Shown here: piece after piece, positions 34,381-46,285 of the stretch
Numbering within the stretch: the stretch's first letter is position 1
How the letters are laid out: each line of letters begins with the position of its first letter
NCBI GenBank assembly: GCA_007922195.1
Contig: ML681991.1
Span: forward strand, 48,742,476-48,806,475
Reading direction: 5' to 3'
Origin: Podocnemis expansa
Taxonomy: Eukaryota; Chordata; Testudines; Podocnemididae
DNA: 64,000 bases
The notes under the pieces: model-generated
Told to the model about the DNA's origin: nothing
What the model saw: only the letters and a program-made list of their open reading frames with translations
Database searches by the model: none
Made by a program: the position numbers and the translations under genes

Positions 34381-34998
34381 TACAGAACATTAACTAACAT
34401 ATACTTTAAAGGTAAATGCAATTAATTTTCTATCTGTACCCCTACAAAGTCATAGCTGAAGATTCAGGAAATGTTTCCCCCTCTCTTTTCCTGGCAGCAG
34501 TGGCCATTTATGACACTGAGGGAAAGGAGTGTGGTCTCAGGCCACAGCTCTCTCCTCCTCCCCAGCTTCTTCAGGGCTGGAGGCAGTTTCAGCCCTGAAG
34601 CAGGAAACTTAGGGGAACCACCACATGCGTATGTTTTCCCCAGCAACCCGTAGCTCACACACCCCTCACCCTCAGTTCCTGGAGTGCTCTCACTCTCCTT
34701 TTCTTACAATATCCCCTTAGATGGGTAGGACAGGGAATTTGGAAGTCATGACTGCACCTAAGCTGGGGTGACTGAGCTGCAGGGCCAGGGGAGAGGACAG
34801 CATGAGGGGGTGGGGGAACTTAAGGTACAGAGCTGTGCTGCTGTTATCTCTCTTAACTGCCAGGCATCAGTTCCCACTGCATGCCATACCAAAAACAGTA
34901 ACAGGGAAACTGCACTAGAGCTGTATGGGGGCACTCTCCTCTATTAAGTTGAGAAAGAACTGATAGAGATCTACCCAAACACATACATAGCTCTTCAC

Positions 34999-35211
34999 AT
35001 TATTTTAACCATACCAGTAACTGTTGCAGCTGCAGAACGCAGCTTTTCCAGGTTAAAACTAGTGAAGACATACCTACGCTCTACTATGATACAAGAGAAG
35101 CTTAGTGCACTAGCTGTCCTCTCAATTGAACAAGATCCTATGCTATCTATTGACTTCCAAGAACTTATTTCTGATTTTAGCAACAGAAAGAGAAGGAAGG
35201 TGAACTTTTAG
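34999..35211 (+). pseudogene. hAT transposase C-terminal dimerisation fragment
   Basis: It encodes TIPVTVAAAERSFSRLKLVK, TYLRSTMIQEKLSALAVLSI and ends RKRRKVNF-stop. The hATC pattern (V..AERSFS.LK..KT.LRS.M....L..L..L.I) is unmistakable, and it resembles ZMYM1-type hAT proteins. The rest of the transposase is lost. Confidence 0.85.
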
Positions 35212-35355
35212 ATGTTTAAAAATTGATTGAAAAAAATAAAATATTTTAGAACAAAAATGCTATACATTTTATTATGACTTTAGTTCATATAGGGGGCCCC
35301 ACAGTGGGCCTTCGCCTAGGGCCCCAGAAAACCTAAAGCTGCCTCTAGCCTCTCC

Positions 35356-36310
35356 TAACTGGTGTCGGGGAAGGTGGTGTGGGTACCAGGAGGAGTGCCT
35401 GAGCAGCCTCCACCACTTCCAGGGTCGTCAATATCGGGAACAACCCCGAACGACCTCGCGGTGAGCCCTTAACAGGGGAGACAGGGCTGCCCTGCTGAGA
35501 CGGGCCCTGTACCATTGGTACGGGGCTGTGACAAGCCTGCGGTGCTGGAGGTGACTGTGATTGGTGCCGGGCAAGCCCTGCACTGACGGTACCAGGTTGT
35601 GCCAGGACTGCGGTGCTGGAGGCGACCTCGAGCAGTGCTGAGCAGCCGATGTGCTGCGTTGGCACCAAGGTACTGGAGTCGGTACCGAGTTTGTCCTCCT
35701 GCAGCCACCGACAGCATGGTGCTGGGCCAGCTCTGGTGTCAAGCCAGGTCTCGGCGCCAGGTGGGAAACTGAAGCCTCGGGTGAGGAGTGCTGAACCTGT
35801 TCAGAGGCTAAGGTGTGACACCTTTGTTCCCTCTCTTTGATTGTCCGAGGTTTAAAGGACATGCATAGGGAACAGGCGGAGACTGGGTGGCCTTCACCTA
35901 GGCACCGGAGGCACTTCCCATGGGGGTCAGCCTGTGGAAAGGCCTTGCCGCACTCAGAGTAGGGTTTAAACCCTGGTATGGTGATGGACGAATCCTGATG
36001 TTCCAGCCTGAAAGTGGAGGATCCCTGTGGTGGAACTATGCCTGCAAAAAGGTGCTCCCAGTTGGACGAAAAGCTCGTAGAAGGTGGACAGGCTGCTTGC
36101 GTTCGCAAGGAGCGGACATTCCAGATCCAACGCGCAAGGCGGAAGAAATGAAACTGGGGAGGGGTCGGGAGGTGGCTATATATATAGCCACTGGGTGGCG
36201 TGGGGGGGCGGTGGCTGGCTGCCCTCTCCTGACAGGCTAGGACAAAGGTTTTCCAACCAATCCGGTGCTCCAGCATGAAGACACTTATTACTGAATGCAT
36301 CTAAGCAGCG
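35356..36310 (-). mobile_element. DIRS-like retroelement, 5' end and gag N-terminal part
   Basis: The minus strand begins near AGAAGTTCTTCGAGCGC and encodes a Cys-rich motif ECGKAFPQADPHGKCLRCLG, then SACSLCMSFKPRT and KEREQR. This is the DIRS gag zinc-knuckle-like block (CxxCG...DPHxxCLRCLG..H...C..C..F.PRT.KER). It is continued at 29073-30149 beyond the hAT insertion. Confidence 0.65.
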
Positions 36311-36555
36311 CTCGAAGAACTTCTAAGTACTCATGGATAATAAAGCACCAGAAATGCAGCGTTCCAGTGGTGGACGGCACCCTTCCTGAAAACTGGTCAT
36401 AGCAAAACCCACTCCTCTGCCATGGGCTCTGCTTTCTTGGAGAGCCAAACTCTCATGCTTGTTTGTTAGGATCTCATTTCTGCTCCCCAAAAAGCTGCAG
36501 GGGAGTCAGGCACTAGCTGGGAGCACTGTGCTAGGATCAGAGCTGGGGTTTCAGC

Positions 36556-36722
36556 CAATGTTCCCTTTAAGCTGATGATGCAGCTGAGAAACTTCTGCAT
36601 CCAGCTACCCATTCCCTGTCCTGGGACTGGGCCACTGCCCATCTAAGCCACTGCCCATCGGCTCCCCAAGTGCATCCATAACTTGCTCAGTTGCATCACC
36701 AGCTTAGAGTGGGAACATTGTA
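36556..36722. mobile_element. CAATGTTCCC-family MITE, diverged
   Basis: Ends CAATGTTCCCTTTAAGCTG and AGCTTAGAGTGGGAACATTG are inverted. No convincing 8-bp duplication is seen. Confidence 0.6.
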
Positions 36723-36833
36723 TAGATGTCTTTTTGTTCAAGCTTTAGTAAATTAATAAAACCACAGTATTTCAGTTTACATTTAACAAATATGAAACAA
36801 TGATGCTGCCTATGATTCAAACCTCCTCTACCA

Positions 36834-37166
36834 TCATCTACACCTCAGTTTTTGATGCCCGTCTTTGTCACATTTCCAAAATGCATATACAGAGTCTAGG
36901 TCAACCTTGAATCCAGCACTTAGATATGATTTGATGCGCATTAGCATGTCTAGATGAGAAACATCCAACCTGTTATGAGGCTCTGTCTTAATATTATTCA
37001 TTAGACTGGAGCCCCATTCAGCATCTGTATTAGACGCTTGAAACATACCACATATATCAACCAACTGGGCCAGGAATGGGAACTTATCTTCTCTCAGTGT
37101 ATAGGTGACAACGTCTAAGAATGTGTTCAGTGTACCAGCCATTACCTTTTCCAGAACAACAAACAT
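36834..37166 (-). pseudogene. hAT transposase C-terminal relic (KIAA1586-like type)
   Basis: The 110-residue frame reads FPFLAQLVDICGMFQASNTD, then EWGSSLMNNIKTEPHNRLDV and SHLDMLMRIKSYLSAGFKVD. Hallmark positions of the hATC domain (AERGFS.MN.IKT..R..L....LD.LMRI) are present with changes. It belongs to a different hAT type from 34999-35211 and may be the same family as the 8.3-11.2 kb relic. Confidence 0.65.
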
Positions 37167-38668
37167 TTTAGTTGTCCATAATTTCAGCTCACCTTTAGAA
37201 GATGTGAAAATACATAAAGAAAATGTGTGAGAAATTACACTAAGAGCTGATGATCACAGATAGCCAATACAAATCAATTATTTTTGAGAGATTCCTAATG
37301 AATATGCCAAATTCTGAGTAGATCTCACTCATTGAGCTAAATGAAGTCACCCTGATTTAGGCCTATATATTACTTGAACTAATGTTAATTAAGGTCAATG
37401 ACAGTTTTTCCACTTTACTGAAACAGTTAGATCAGGCTGCCTTCTCTTTCTGCTACTGTTTTGTGTTGTTCTTGTCTGCAAGCTTTGAACTTTCCTTTGG
37501 CATTTTCCAACTGAAAACAGAGCTGTGCTAAAAATACATGCATGTTCTGGAGGGGACACCTCCTCCTAAAGCCATTGTTTATGGCACTTGGTAAAGATAT
37601 CAAAATGGGAGGACACGTAGTTTGCTTATAATGTATTGTCAGGGCCATTCACTTAAATGTGAGCACAAAGTGGAGTGTGGCTCTTGGATACCACAGAGCC
37701 AAGCATGTGTGAATGCCTAGTATCCTGAGCCATTCAGAGATCCTGGGATGGAAAGTGCTGTAGAAATGCTGTGTGTTAATAGAGTAACATAAGATTCTAT
37801 ACAGTTTTCTCTGTTTATTCTGACTCTTGGGTGGAATTTGTGTGTTGTGTCTACCTATCTCACTGTTTCCCAACCAGTGTGCCACAGCTTCAAAGTGTAA
37901 CTTTCTGGGCTTTAACAACAGCCCTTGACTAACAAGGGGCAAGGGCTGACCTAGGCAGAGAAGGCCTTAAAAGCCAGTTTTTGAGTGACCAGTGGGAGCT
38001 TGTGAACAGGGGACTGCAAACAGGGAAGTTTACAAGGGAAGGAGCTGGTGCTCCGTGCAACCTATTGAAGGATCCCGGGGAGGTGGGTGGGCGCAAGCCC
38101 ACCCACTTCTAAAGCCCTTCCCCCAGCCTAAGGGAGAAGCGGCACTAGACGGGGCTTCAAATGAGTCCGGGGGACAACGAAAGAGAAAACAGGGACGGGT
38201 GTGAGGTCATAGGTTCAAAACTAGGGTTTCAGAAGAGGATACCGAGCAGAGAACCCCGGACAGCGCCCACTGCTCCCGAAAGGTGTCCAGGGAGCCAGCG
38301 GACGCTGCCCAGAGGAACTCTGCCCGGAGACGTGCACGGACGAGGGAGCCGTGCAACCAAGGTAGATGACTTGCTTGTGTCTGTTTCCCTACAGGTGATT
38401 TGCTGACTGTGCGTTTGTGTCTGTTTCCCTACAGGTGATTGCTGTTAGTTGTGCGACTGTGCTTGTGTGACTGGGTGGGGGCTGTTTGCACAATTGTTCC
38501 CTAATCACCTTTAATCACCAGCCTCTAGCAGCCTTGTGATTGGCCTGCCCCTGTGTGACTAACAAGGGGCAAGCGCTGACCTAGGCAGAGAAGGCCTTAA
38601 AAGTCAGTGGCTGAGTGACCAGAGGACAGCAAACAGGGGAGTTTGTGAGGGAGTTTGGTGAGGCCACA

Positions 38669-39730
38669 ATGGTGAAGAAGAGCCGCAATGCTGGTGCCAG
38701 CGCCCCTGCTGTTTCCTTTGCCTCTGTTTGTAGCCAGACAGCCTGTCTGACCATAGATATCTCCACCCAGGTCCTGGTGTGGACGTGCAGGGACTGTGGA
38801 CTTCATTTTCCTGCCACTGATGATCAGGCTAGGGCGATGAATCTATGTGGTAGGTGCCTTCTGGTGGCATCTCTCCGGAAACAGGTAGGAGAGTTACAGG
38901 AGGAGGTGTCATGACTCAGGGGTATCTATGCCCTGGAAAAGTTCCTTGACAGTGTCCATGATGAGACCTGCAAGGAGGAGGTCCCTATCCCAGTGCCAAG
39001 GGCTACTGCCACAACTCTGGAGACGGATGGGATGCCTATGGCAGAGAGGGGACAGTGGCAGCTGGTCGCCTCTGGCAGACAGTGCTCCACGCCTGCTCAT
39101 ATCCCACCATCCATTTTGGTGAGGAACCGTTATGCAGCACCTGAGACAGTGAGGGAGGTAGAGGAGATGCCATCCACCCCAGAGGCTGGGGAGATCACAG
39201 CCACCTCACCTAAGAGGAAGCGTAGGGTTGTGGTGATTGGGGGATCACTCCTGAGAGGAACAGAGGTACCCATCTGTTGCCCTGACAAGGCCTCTAGAGA
39301 GGTATGCTGCCTGCCAGGTGCCCGTATCTGAGACGTTATGGAGGGACTGTCAAAAATCATCCGCCCCTCAGACTACTACCGCATGCTTCTTATCCATGTA
39401 GTTACCAATGATACTGCGAGAGGTGATCCTCAGCAGATCAAAGGTGACTTCAGGGCTCTGGGAGCAAGGGTGAAGGAGTTTGGAGCACAGGTGGTGTTCT
39501 CATCAATCCTTCCAGTCAAGGCTAGAGGCCTGAGGAGAGACAGATGCATCCTAGAGGTGAATGCCTGGCTGCGAAGATGGTGTGGTCAGGAGGGATTTGG
39601 CTTCCTTGACCATGGAGTACTGTTTCAGGATGCAGGATTGATAGGCAGAGATGGCCTTCACCTGTCCAGGAAGGGGAAGAGCATATTTGGGCACAGAATG
39701 GCTGACCTAGTGAGGAGGGCTTTAAACTAG
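38669..39730 (+). pseudogene. CR1 ORF1 protein, two in-frame stops
   Basis: It starts MVKKSRNAGASAP and carries a Cys pattern (WTCRDCGLHF..CGRCLL). The esterase-like domain follows: KRRVVVIGGSLLRGTE (nucleophile Ser block) and a catalytic-type DGLHLSRKGK near the end, with stop after RALN. TGA at 38912 and 39329 interrupt a single otherwise open frame of about 353 codons. CR1 ORF1 proteins bind RNA, and many have this GDSL-like esterase domain. Confidence 0.8.
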
Positions 39731-39936
39731 GTTCAACGGGGGAAGGAGACCAAAGCCCACAGGTGAGAATATGGGAGATCTGGGGGAAGGGATGGAACTT
39801 GGGGGTTGTTGCGACTGTAACTCCAGGAATAAAAGAGAAGGTAGTTGGAACATGGGGTGGGTCAAATAACTGTGTTAAGTGTCCTACTGAAGCCCCAATA
39901 TGTGAGGTGAGTGGGGGAGGAGAACTCCAAGAAAAA

Positions 39937-42764
39937 ATGCTAGGTGGTACATGTAATAGAATTGAAATTCAAAATGACAAAGTAGGGCAATCGGCTTGGT
40001 ATCTTAGGTGCCTATACACTAATGCGAGGAGCCTGGGAAATAAGCAGGAAGAATTGGTAGTACTGGCGCAGACAAGGAACTATGATATCATTGGAATAAC
40101 GGAGACGTGGTAGGATAGTCTGCATGACTGGAGCTCTGCCATGGATGGGTATAAACTGTTCAGGAAAGACAGACAGGGAAGAAAAGGGGGAGGAGTAGCG
40201 TTATATGTGAAAGAGCTCTATGACTGCTCAGAGCTCCATTATGGAAGTGGAAGCATGCCAGTAGAAAGTCTGTGGGTTACACTGAGAGGCGAAAGCAACA
40301 AGGAGGATGTTGTGGTGGGTGTCTGCTATAGACCACCAGACCAGAAGCAGGAGGTGGATGAGGTGTTCTATGGACAACTAGCAGAAGCTTCTAGATCAAA
40401 AGCCCTAGTGCTCATGAGGGACTTCAATTACCGTGACATCTGCTGGAAGGCCAATACAGCAGTGCATGGGCAATCCAGGAAGTTTTTAGAGAGTGTTGGG
40501 GACAACTTTCTAGTACAAATGCTAGAGGAACCAACTAGGGGCCTTGTACGTCTCGACTTCTTGCTCACAAACAGGGAAGAATTGATCAGGGAGGTAGAGG
40601 TAAATGGCAGGCTAGGCAGTAGTGACCATGACATGGTTGAGTTCAGGATGCTGATTAAAGGAAGGAAGGAAAGAAGCAAAACACAAACCTTGGACTTCAA
40701 AAAAGCAGATTTTGGATCCCTCAGGGAACTGATGGGCAGGATCCCTTGAGAAGCTAATCTGAAGGGGAAAGGAGTCCAAGAGAGTTGGTTATATTTTAAA
40801 GAAACCCTGCTAAGAGCACAGGAAGTTGCCATTCCAATTAGGAGAAAGAATAAACATGTGAGGCAGCCAGAATGGCTTACCCGAGAAATCTGCTCTGAGC
40901 TTAAACATAAAAAGGAAGCTTACAGGAAGTGGACGCTTGGTCAGATGACCAAGGAGGCATATAAAGATATTGCTAGGGACTGCAGGGATAAAATCAGAAA
41001 GGCCAAAGGACAAATGGAGTTGCGGCTAGCGAGGGATGTAAAGGATAACAGGAAGGGGTTCTACAAGTACGTTAATGACAAGAAGAGGATCAGAGATGGT
41101 GTAGGTCCCTTACTGAATGGGGCAGGGATCCTCGTGACAGAGGATGAGGGAAAAGCTGAAGTCCTCAATGCTTTTTTTTGCTTCAGTTTTCACAGGCAGG
41201 GTCAGCTCCCAGCCCACTACCATGGGTATGGCAGATTGGAGAGAATAAGATAGGCCCTTGGTGACGCAAGGTCAGGTTAGGGACTGCTTAAAGAAGCTGA
41301 ATGTGCACAAGTCCATGAGGCCAGACAAACTACATCCAAGGGTGCTAAGGGAATTGGCCAATGAGATAGCAGCACTGCTGTCCATTATCTTTCAGAACTC
41401 ATGGAGGACAGGGAAGGTGCCAAAGAATTGGGAAAAAAGCAAATGTAGTGCCTATTTTCAAGAAAGGGAAAAAGGAAAATCCGGGGAATTACAGACCTGT
41501 CAGCCTCACCTCAATCCCTGGAAAAATTATGGAGCAGGTTCTCAAAGAATCCATCCTAGAACACTTAAAGGAAAATAGAGTGATCAGGAACAGTCAACAT
41601 GGATTTATCAAGGGTAAATCATGCCTGACCAATCTCATTTCCTTCTATGATCAGATGACTGGTTTTCTGGATGCAGAAAGAACCATTGATGTGGTATAAC
41701 TTGATTTTAGCAAGGCTTTTGACACAGTTTCACATAGCATTCTCACTGGGAAATTAAGGAAGTATGGGTTGGATAGGTGGACTATAAGGTGGATAGAAAA
41801 CCGGCTAGATCAATGGTTTCAGCATGTAGGAATCAATGGTTCCATGTCTAGCTGGAAACCAGTAACGAGCAGAGTGCCCCAGGGGTCGGTCCTGGGGCTG
41901 GTTATGTTCAACATTTTCATCAATGATCTGGATGATGGAATAGACTGCATTCTCAGTAAGTTTGCAGATGACACCAAGCTGGGGGGACCAGTAGACACGT
42001 TGGAGGGCAAGGACAGGATTCAGGGAGACCTAGATAAATTGGAACAGTGGGCCAATAGAAATCTTATGAGGTTCAATAAGGACAAGTGTAAAATCCTGCA
42101 CTTGGGACGAAAAAACCCCATGCGCTGCTACAGGCTGGGGAACATTCAGCTAAGTAGCAGCAGTGTAGAAAAGGACCTGGGGGTCATGGTGGATGGGAAG
42201 CTGGATATGAGTCAACAGTGTGCTCTTGCTGCCAAAAAGGCCAATGGCATACTGGGCTGCATCAAAAGAAGTGTTACCAGCAGATAAAGGGATGTGATCA
42301 TTCCCCTCTATTCTGCACTGGTGAGGCCACATCTAGAATACTGTGTTCAGTTTTGGGCTCCTCACTACAAAAAGGACAGGGACATGCTAGAGAGAGTTCA
42401 GCACAGGGCAACCAAAATGATTAAAGGGCTGGAGCACAAGCCCTATGAGGAAAGACTGAAAGCATTGGGCTTATTTACTCTGCAGAAGAGAAGATTGAGG
42501 GGGGATTTGATAGCAACTTTCAACTACTTGAAGGGATGCTCCAAAGAAGATGGAGCTTGACTGTTAATGGTAGTAATGGAGGACAGTACGAGGAGCAATG
42601 GCCTCAAGTTACGGTTATGGAGGTTGAGGCTGGATATTAGAAAAAATCTTTTTACTAGGTGAGTGGTGAAACATTGGAATGAGCTGCCTAGGGAGGTGGT
42701 GGAATCTCCATCTTTGGAGGTGTTTAAGGCCTGACTGGACAAAACCATGACTGGGATGGTTTAG
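39937..42764 (+). pseudogene. CR1 ORF2 (endonuclease-reverse transcriptase)
   Basis: The endonuclease has YTNARSLGNKQEELVVLAQT, YDIIGITETW and an intact SSDHDMVEFR, but RDFNYRDICW in place of GDFN. RT has [23 protein letters not shown] and [10 protein letters not shown]. Stops include TAG after TETW (about 40111) and TGA after GRIP (40747), plus a frameshift in a T run near 41171. The C-terminal part ends DKTMTGMV. Confidence 0.85.
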
Positions 42765-42842
42765 TGGAGTGGTCCTGCCTCTGGCAGGGGGTTGGACTAG
42801 ATGACCTCATGAGGTCCCTTCCAACCCTATGATTCTATGATA

Positions 42843-43131
42843 ACAGCAAATTGTTGCATCATTTCATCTTGATCCAAGTCCTTGGAGTGGATGAATGGGG
42901 TGTATGTGGAGGCTAGAATGGGCCTTTTGGGGGCATAGGGTGGTTGAGGAAAAATGTGAAGGGTGTCTGGGGGATTGGGGTGTATGGAGACGCTGGGGTT
43001 CATGTTTCTGCAGTAATGTGGTAAGGGGGAGGTTGGGGTGAGAGGCTGAAGTTGGGGTTTTTAATAGTATTGGAGTTGGGGGTTTGGGAAGGCTCAGGTG
43101 GATGGCACTGGGCGTGGGAGGTTGGCGTGTC
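42843..43131. other. unassigned sequence
   Basis: G-rich spacer between copy C of CR1 and the next MITE. Nothing is recognised. Confidence 0.4.
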
Positions 43132-43458
43132 CAGCAGTGTCACTGCCCCAGGGAAGCACCCGGGGCACCAGCCCAGGCCACACCCCATGCCAGGAAGCAA
43201 TGCCTTCGGCTTCAGGCCACACCCCCAGCCAGAGATGGGGCCCAAAGCGGTTGTGAGTGGCTGAGCCCCAGATCCCCTGCCGGGGATGGGGCTGCAGCGG
43301 CCACAGGCAACTGGGTCCTGGATCCCTGGCTGGGGACGGGGCTGCCGCAGTCACGGGTGACTGAGTCCCAGATCTCCGGCCCAATCCGGCCGGAGACCAT
43401 GAGAGGCAGGCCCCGCCAGACTGGGTGCCCCGTGTGCCCAGTGTCAGCGACGCCCCTG
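43132..43458. mobile_element. hAT MITE, CAGAGGCRTC family, copy 2
   Basis: CAGCAGTGTCACTG to CAGCGACGCCCCTG with TSD GGCGTGTC/GGTGTGTC (43124-43131, 43459-43466). Reverse orientation to copy 1. Confidence 0.75.
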
Positions 43459-43644
43459 GGTGTGTCTGTACATGCAGGTAATGGGCTTGGTGGGGGAAGC
43501 TGGGATGGATATCTCTGGGCAGATGGGAGTGGGTGGCAGAGGCTAGTGTGGGTGTCTTTTGGAATGGAATTGGTGGGCGGGGGCTGCAGAGGTGAATCAC
43601 ATCTACCTCAATCAGCATATCTTTGTAAAACAAGGAATTCTGTG

Positions 43645-43720
43645 TAGGGTTACCAGATAAAGCATGGAAATGAGGACAGGGAAGTGGGGAAAGGAGGACA
43701 TTTGTGGAAATGGATAAAAT
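43645..43720. mobile_element. left end of GGTTACCAG-family element
   Basis: TAGGGTTACCAGATAAAGC is followed by AAAGGAGGACATTTG. No right end is found. Confidence 0.4.
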
Positions 43721-44101
43721 GTAGTATTAATGTAAATGTCACTACTGTATTATCTTGTGGAAATGGGCAATGATTAATGAATGCATGGCAGCAAGAAAAA
43801 AATGGAGAACAAGTTGAACAACAGATATATTCTTGGGCACACTAACTGTAAAAAAAGATGTATAATACAAAACTGTAACAGAATAAAATGAGTATTTTTG
43901 TGAATATGCAATTTGTCAGCAATGTCACGATACCATTTAATTGACCAAATTATACCATTCAAAATGGTAAAGCCTGTTCATGATATTTATCAGCTGAACT
44001 AGTTTTTGTCTGCAGGCTATCATTGTCAAGAATATATGACTTAAATTCCTCACGTGACATGTCATTCTGATTATACTGAATTAATATACTGCCCTTCACA
44101 G

Positions 44102-44527
44102 CAGGGGCGTCGCTGGTGCTGGGCATATGGGGCACATGCCCAGAATCACAGCTCCAGTGCCCTGGGTCTGGCGGTCCCCTTCTCCCCCCGGTCTCCGGCC
44201 CAATCAGGCTGGAGATCTCGGGCCCAGCCACCTGTGGCTGTGGCACCCCCGTCTCCAGCTGGGGATCCAGGACTCACCCGCCCACAGCCATGGAGGCTGC
44301 TCCTGGCCCCATCCCCAGCGGGGAATCCGAGGCCCAGACACCCGTGGCGGTGGCAGCCCCACCCCCAGCTGGGGATCCAGGGCTCAGTCACTCACAGCAG
44401 CAGTGGCTGCTCCGTCCCCATCCCCGGCCGGGGAAGCGGGGCCCAGCTGCCCACGGCAGCATGCGGGGGCTGGGGGTGGGGCCTGGGCCGGTGCCCTGGG
44501 TCCCTCCCCGGGGCAGTGACACCACTG
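44102..44527. mobile_element. hAT MITE, CAGAGGCRTC family, copy 3
   Basis: CAGGGGCGTCGCTGG to GGGCAGTGACACCACTG with a perfect TSD CTTCACAG (44094-44101, 44528-44535). Confidence 0.85.
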
Positions 44528-45149
44528 CTTCACAGATGATAATCACTTCCTCTTCTTTGTTCACTGGGCATTGATATGAGAGAAAACCCATTCTACATTG
44601 GCATTATGTCCAGGAATGCTAACAAAAAAAACAATTCAGCAATTTTCAACAATTCTGTAAAGCAGTCTACACTTTCACAGTTTCACCCTAGCCCCCCCAA
44701 TGCCTGTCTCCACCACCCCAGATACTGCCCAGGCCTCCTTACTGGTGGGGAACAGTGGCTATGTCTATACTACAGGGCTCAATTAAGCCAGCTTAATAAA
44801 GTCTGCTTAAAGTAGACTTTATTAGGCTGGCTTAGCACGTCCACACTCAAAATGCCAGGAGACTACCCACATCCACACTGGCAGCTGCTGGGTTGCCCTA
44901 GGAGTGGTGCATTGTGGGTACCTGGCCCACAGTGCACCACAGCAGAGGTGCCCCTCTCTTTCGGCCACTCCTTTACTATAGGAAGTGAGTGACCACACCA
45001 CTCTCCATACTGTGTGTGGCAACAGGGAGGTCAGGGAGCCTGACGTAGCCCAGCGTTGTGCCAGCGCAGCACTCCACACCCTCCCTGTGTTGCCCAGACT
45101 CCTCTGGCTCTGGTCCAGGTGCTGCAGGGCAATCGCCAGCACAGGGCAG

Positions 45150-45515
45150 GGCGCAGCAGTTGTTAAGACTCAAAGACCAGGAAACAGCACAAAAAGGAAG
45201 GTGAAGTCAAATCACCTCTTATGGGGGGGGGTCCATAGTCGGGATTTAATCCTGATTTCACACGTTCTAATCTAAAAGAAATAGCAACTTTCTTTCTTGC
45301 CATGTGCTGTTTCCCAGTGTTTGAATTTTAACAACTGCTTTGATTTGCTGTTAGAGTGTGACCTGATCCTTTGTCTTACACTCCCCTGCATTTAGTTCCT
45401 ACCATTCTGTAAATTCCCCAATCTTCAAACTGCCTGATCAAGTGAGATTTTTCTCCCATGAAAGCACATCCAATAAATAAATTTGTTAGTTCTAAACAGT
45501 GTCTTCGGACTCTGT
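45150..45515 (+). mobile_element. Penelope-like fragment
   Basis: It shares CTGTTTCCCAGTGTTTGAAT and TTTGATTTGCTGTTA with 16.8 kb. As there, the left part (about 45150-45290) is inverted relative to the right part. Confidence 0.65.
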
Positions 45516-45559
45516 ATTTTCTCACAACAATATGGAAGGGGAGGTCCTCTGAGAAGGGG

Positions 45560-46285
45560 AGACACACAGCGTTGGGTGGAGAAGGGCAAGGGAGAGACAC
45601 ACAGGTTTGGGCAGAGAAGGGAAAGACATGGAGGACTGGGCTGAGAAGGACAAGGGAGGAGACACATGGGTTTGGAGAGAGATTACCAGGGTCGGGCTAA
45701 GAATGGAGGAGATATCCTGGGTGGGCTAAGAACGGGGGAGACACGCAGGTTCGGGTAGAGAGTGAGGGAGACATACGGGGTCAGGCTAAGAACAGGGGAG
45801 ACAGGCAGGGTCAGACTAAGAATGGGGTAGATGCTGGGAGATGCTGGATCAGGCTGAAATGCTTGGGTCAGGCTGCTGCTAGGGTCAGGCTGTGGTGCAG
45901 AGAGATGTGGGGGTCGGGCTGTGATGCAGGGTTTCAGTAGAAAAGGGGAGGGAGAGAACAGGGCTGACGTGAGGGTTGGGCTGAGAATGGGGGACAAGAG
46001 GGATCCAGCTGAAAATGGAAGAGTTACCAGGTCCCGTTTGAGAACAGGAGAGATGGAGGGTCGGGCTGAAGGAGGGCAAGAGATGCTGGGGTCGGGCTGT
46101 GATGCAGGGGTCAGGCTGCAGTCTGGGGAGATGCTAAGGTCGCACTGTGATGTTGGGGTCAAAATGAGATGCTGAGGTCCAGCTGCGATGGAGGGGTCAG
46201 GTTGAGAACAAAGGAAATGTCGAGCAAGCTGTGATGCCCGGTCGGGCTCAGAACAGGGGAGATGCCGGATCAATCAGGGAACAAG
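45560..46285 (+). repeat. minisatellite, ~30-bp units
   Basis: Degenerate tandem units around GGTCGGGCTAAGAA.GGGGAG run for about 700 bp. Confidence 0.8.

Larger units (their letters stand above)
31819..34446 (-). mobile_element. solo LTR of L1008 family, interrupted
   Basis: The ends TGTTATACC and CCCCTACA are the inverse of the 19222 copy, with perfect 4-bp TSD AAGT (31815-31818, 34447-34450). It is interrupted by another solo LTR (32027-32468) and a CR1 (about 32850-34380). The CR1 replaced about 90 bp of LTR present in the other copy. Confidence 0.75.
30150..35347 (+). mobile_element. hAT element with CAGAGGCGGCTTT ends, inserted in DIRS
   Basis: The left end CAGAGGCGGCTTTTGGGG and the inverted right end (AAACCTAAAGCTGCCTCTA) are joined to GC-rich subterminal GGCCCTAGG blocks. 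TSDs GCCCCTCC (30142-30149) and GCCTCTCC (35348-35355) agree at 7 of 8. Of the transposase only the C-terminus survives (34999-35211). A solo LTR occupies 31819-34446. Confidence 0.75.
37928..42842 (+). mobile_element. CR1 LINE, almost full-length copy C
   Basis: About 4.9 kb with 5'UTR, ORF1, ORF2 and the ATTCTATG tail. In the leader, a block of about 60 bp (CTAACAAGGGGCAAG.GCTGA...) occurs twice, at about 37928 and 38559, and GTGTCTGTTTCCCTACAGGT occurs twice (38376 and 38413 areas). Both ORFs have a few stops, several consistent with CGA to TGA changes. Confidence 0.85.
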
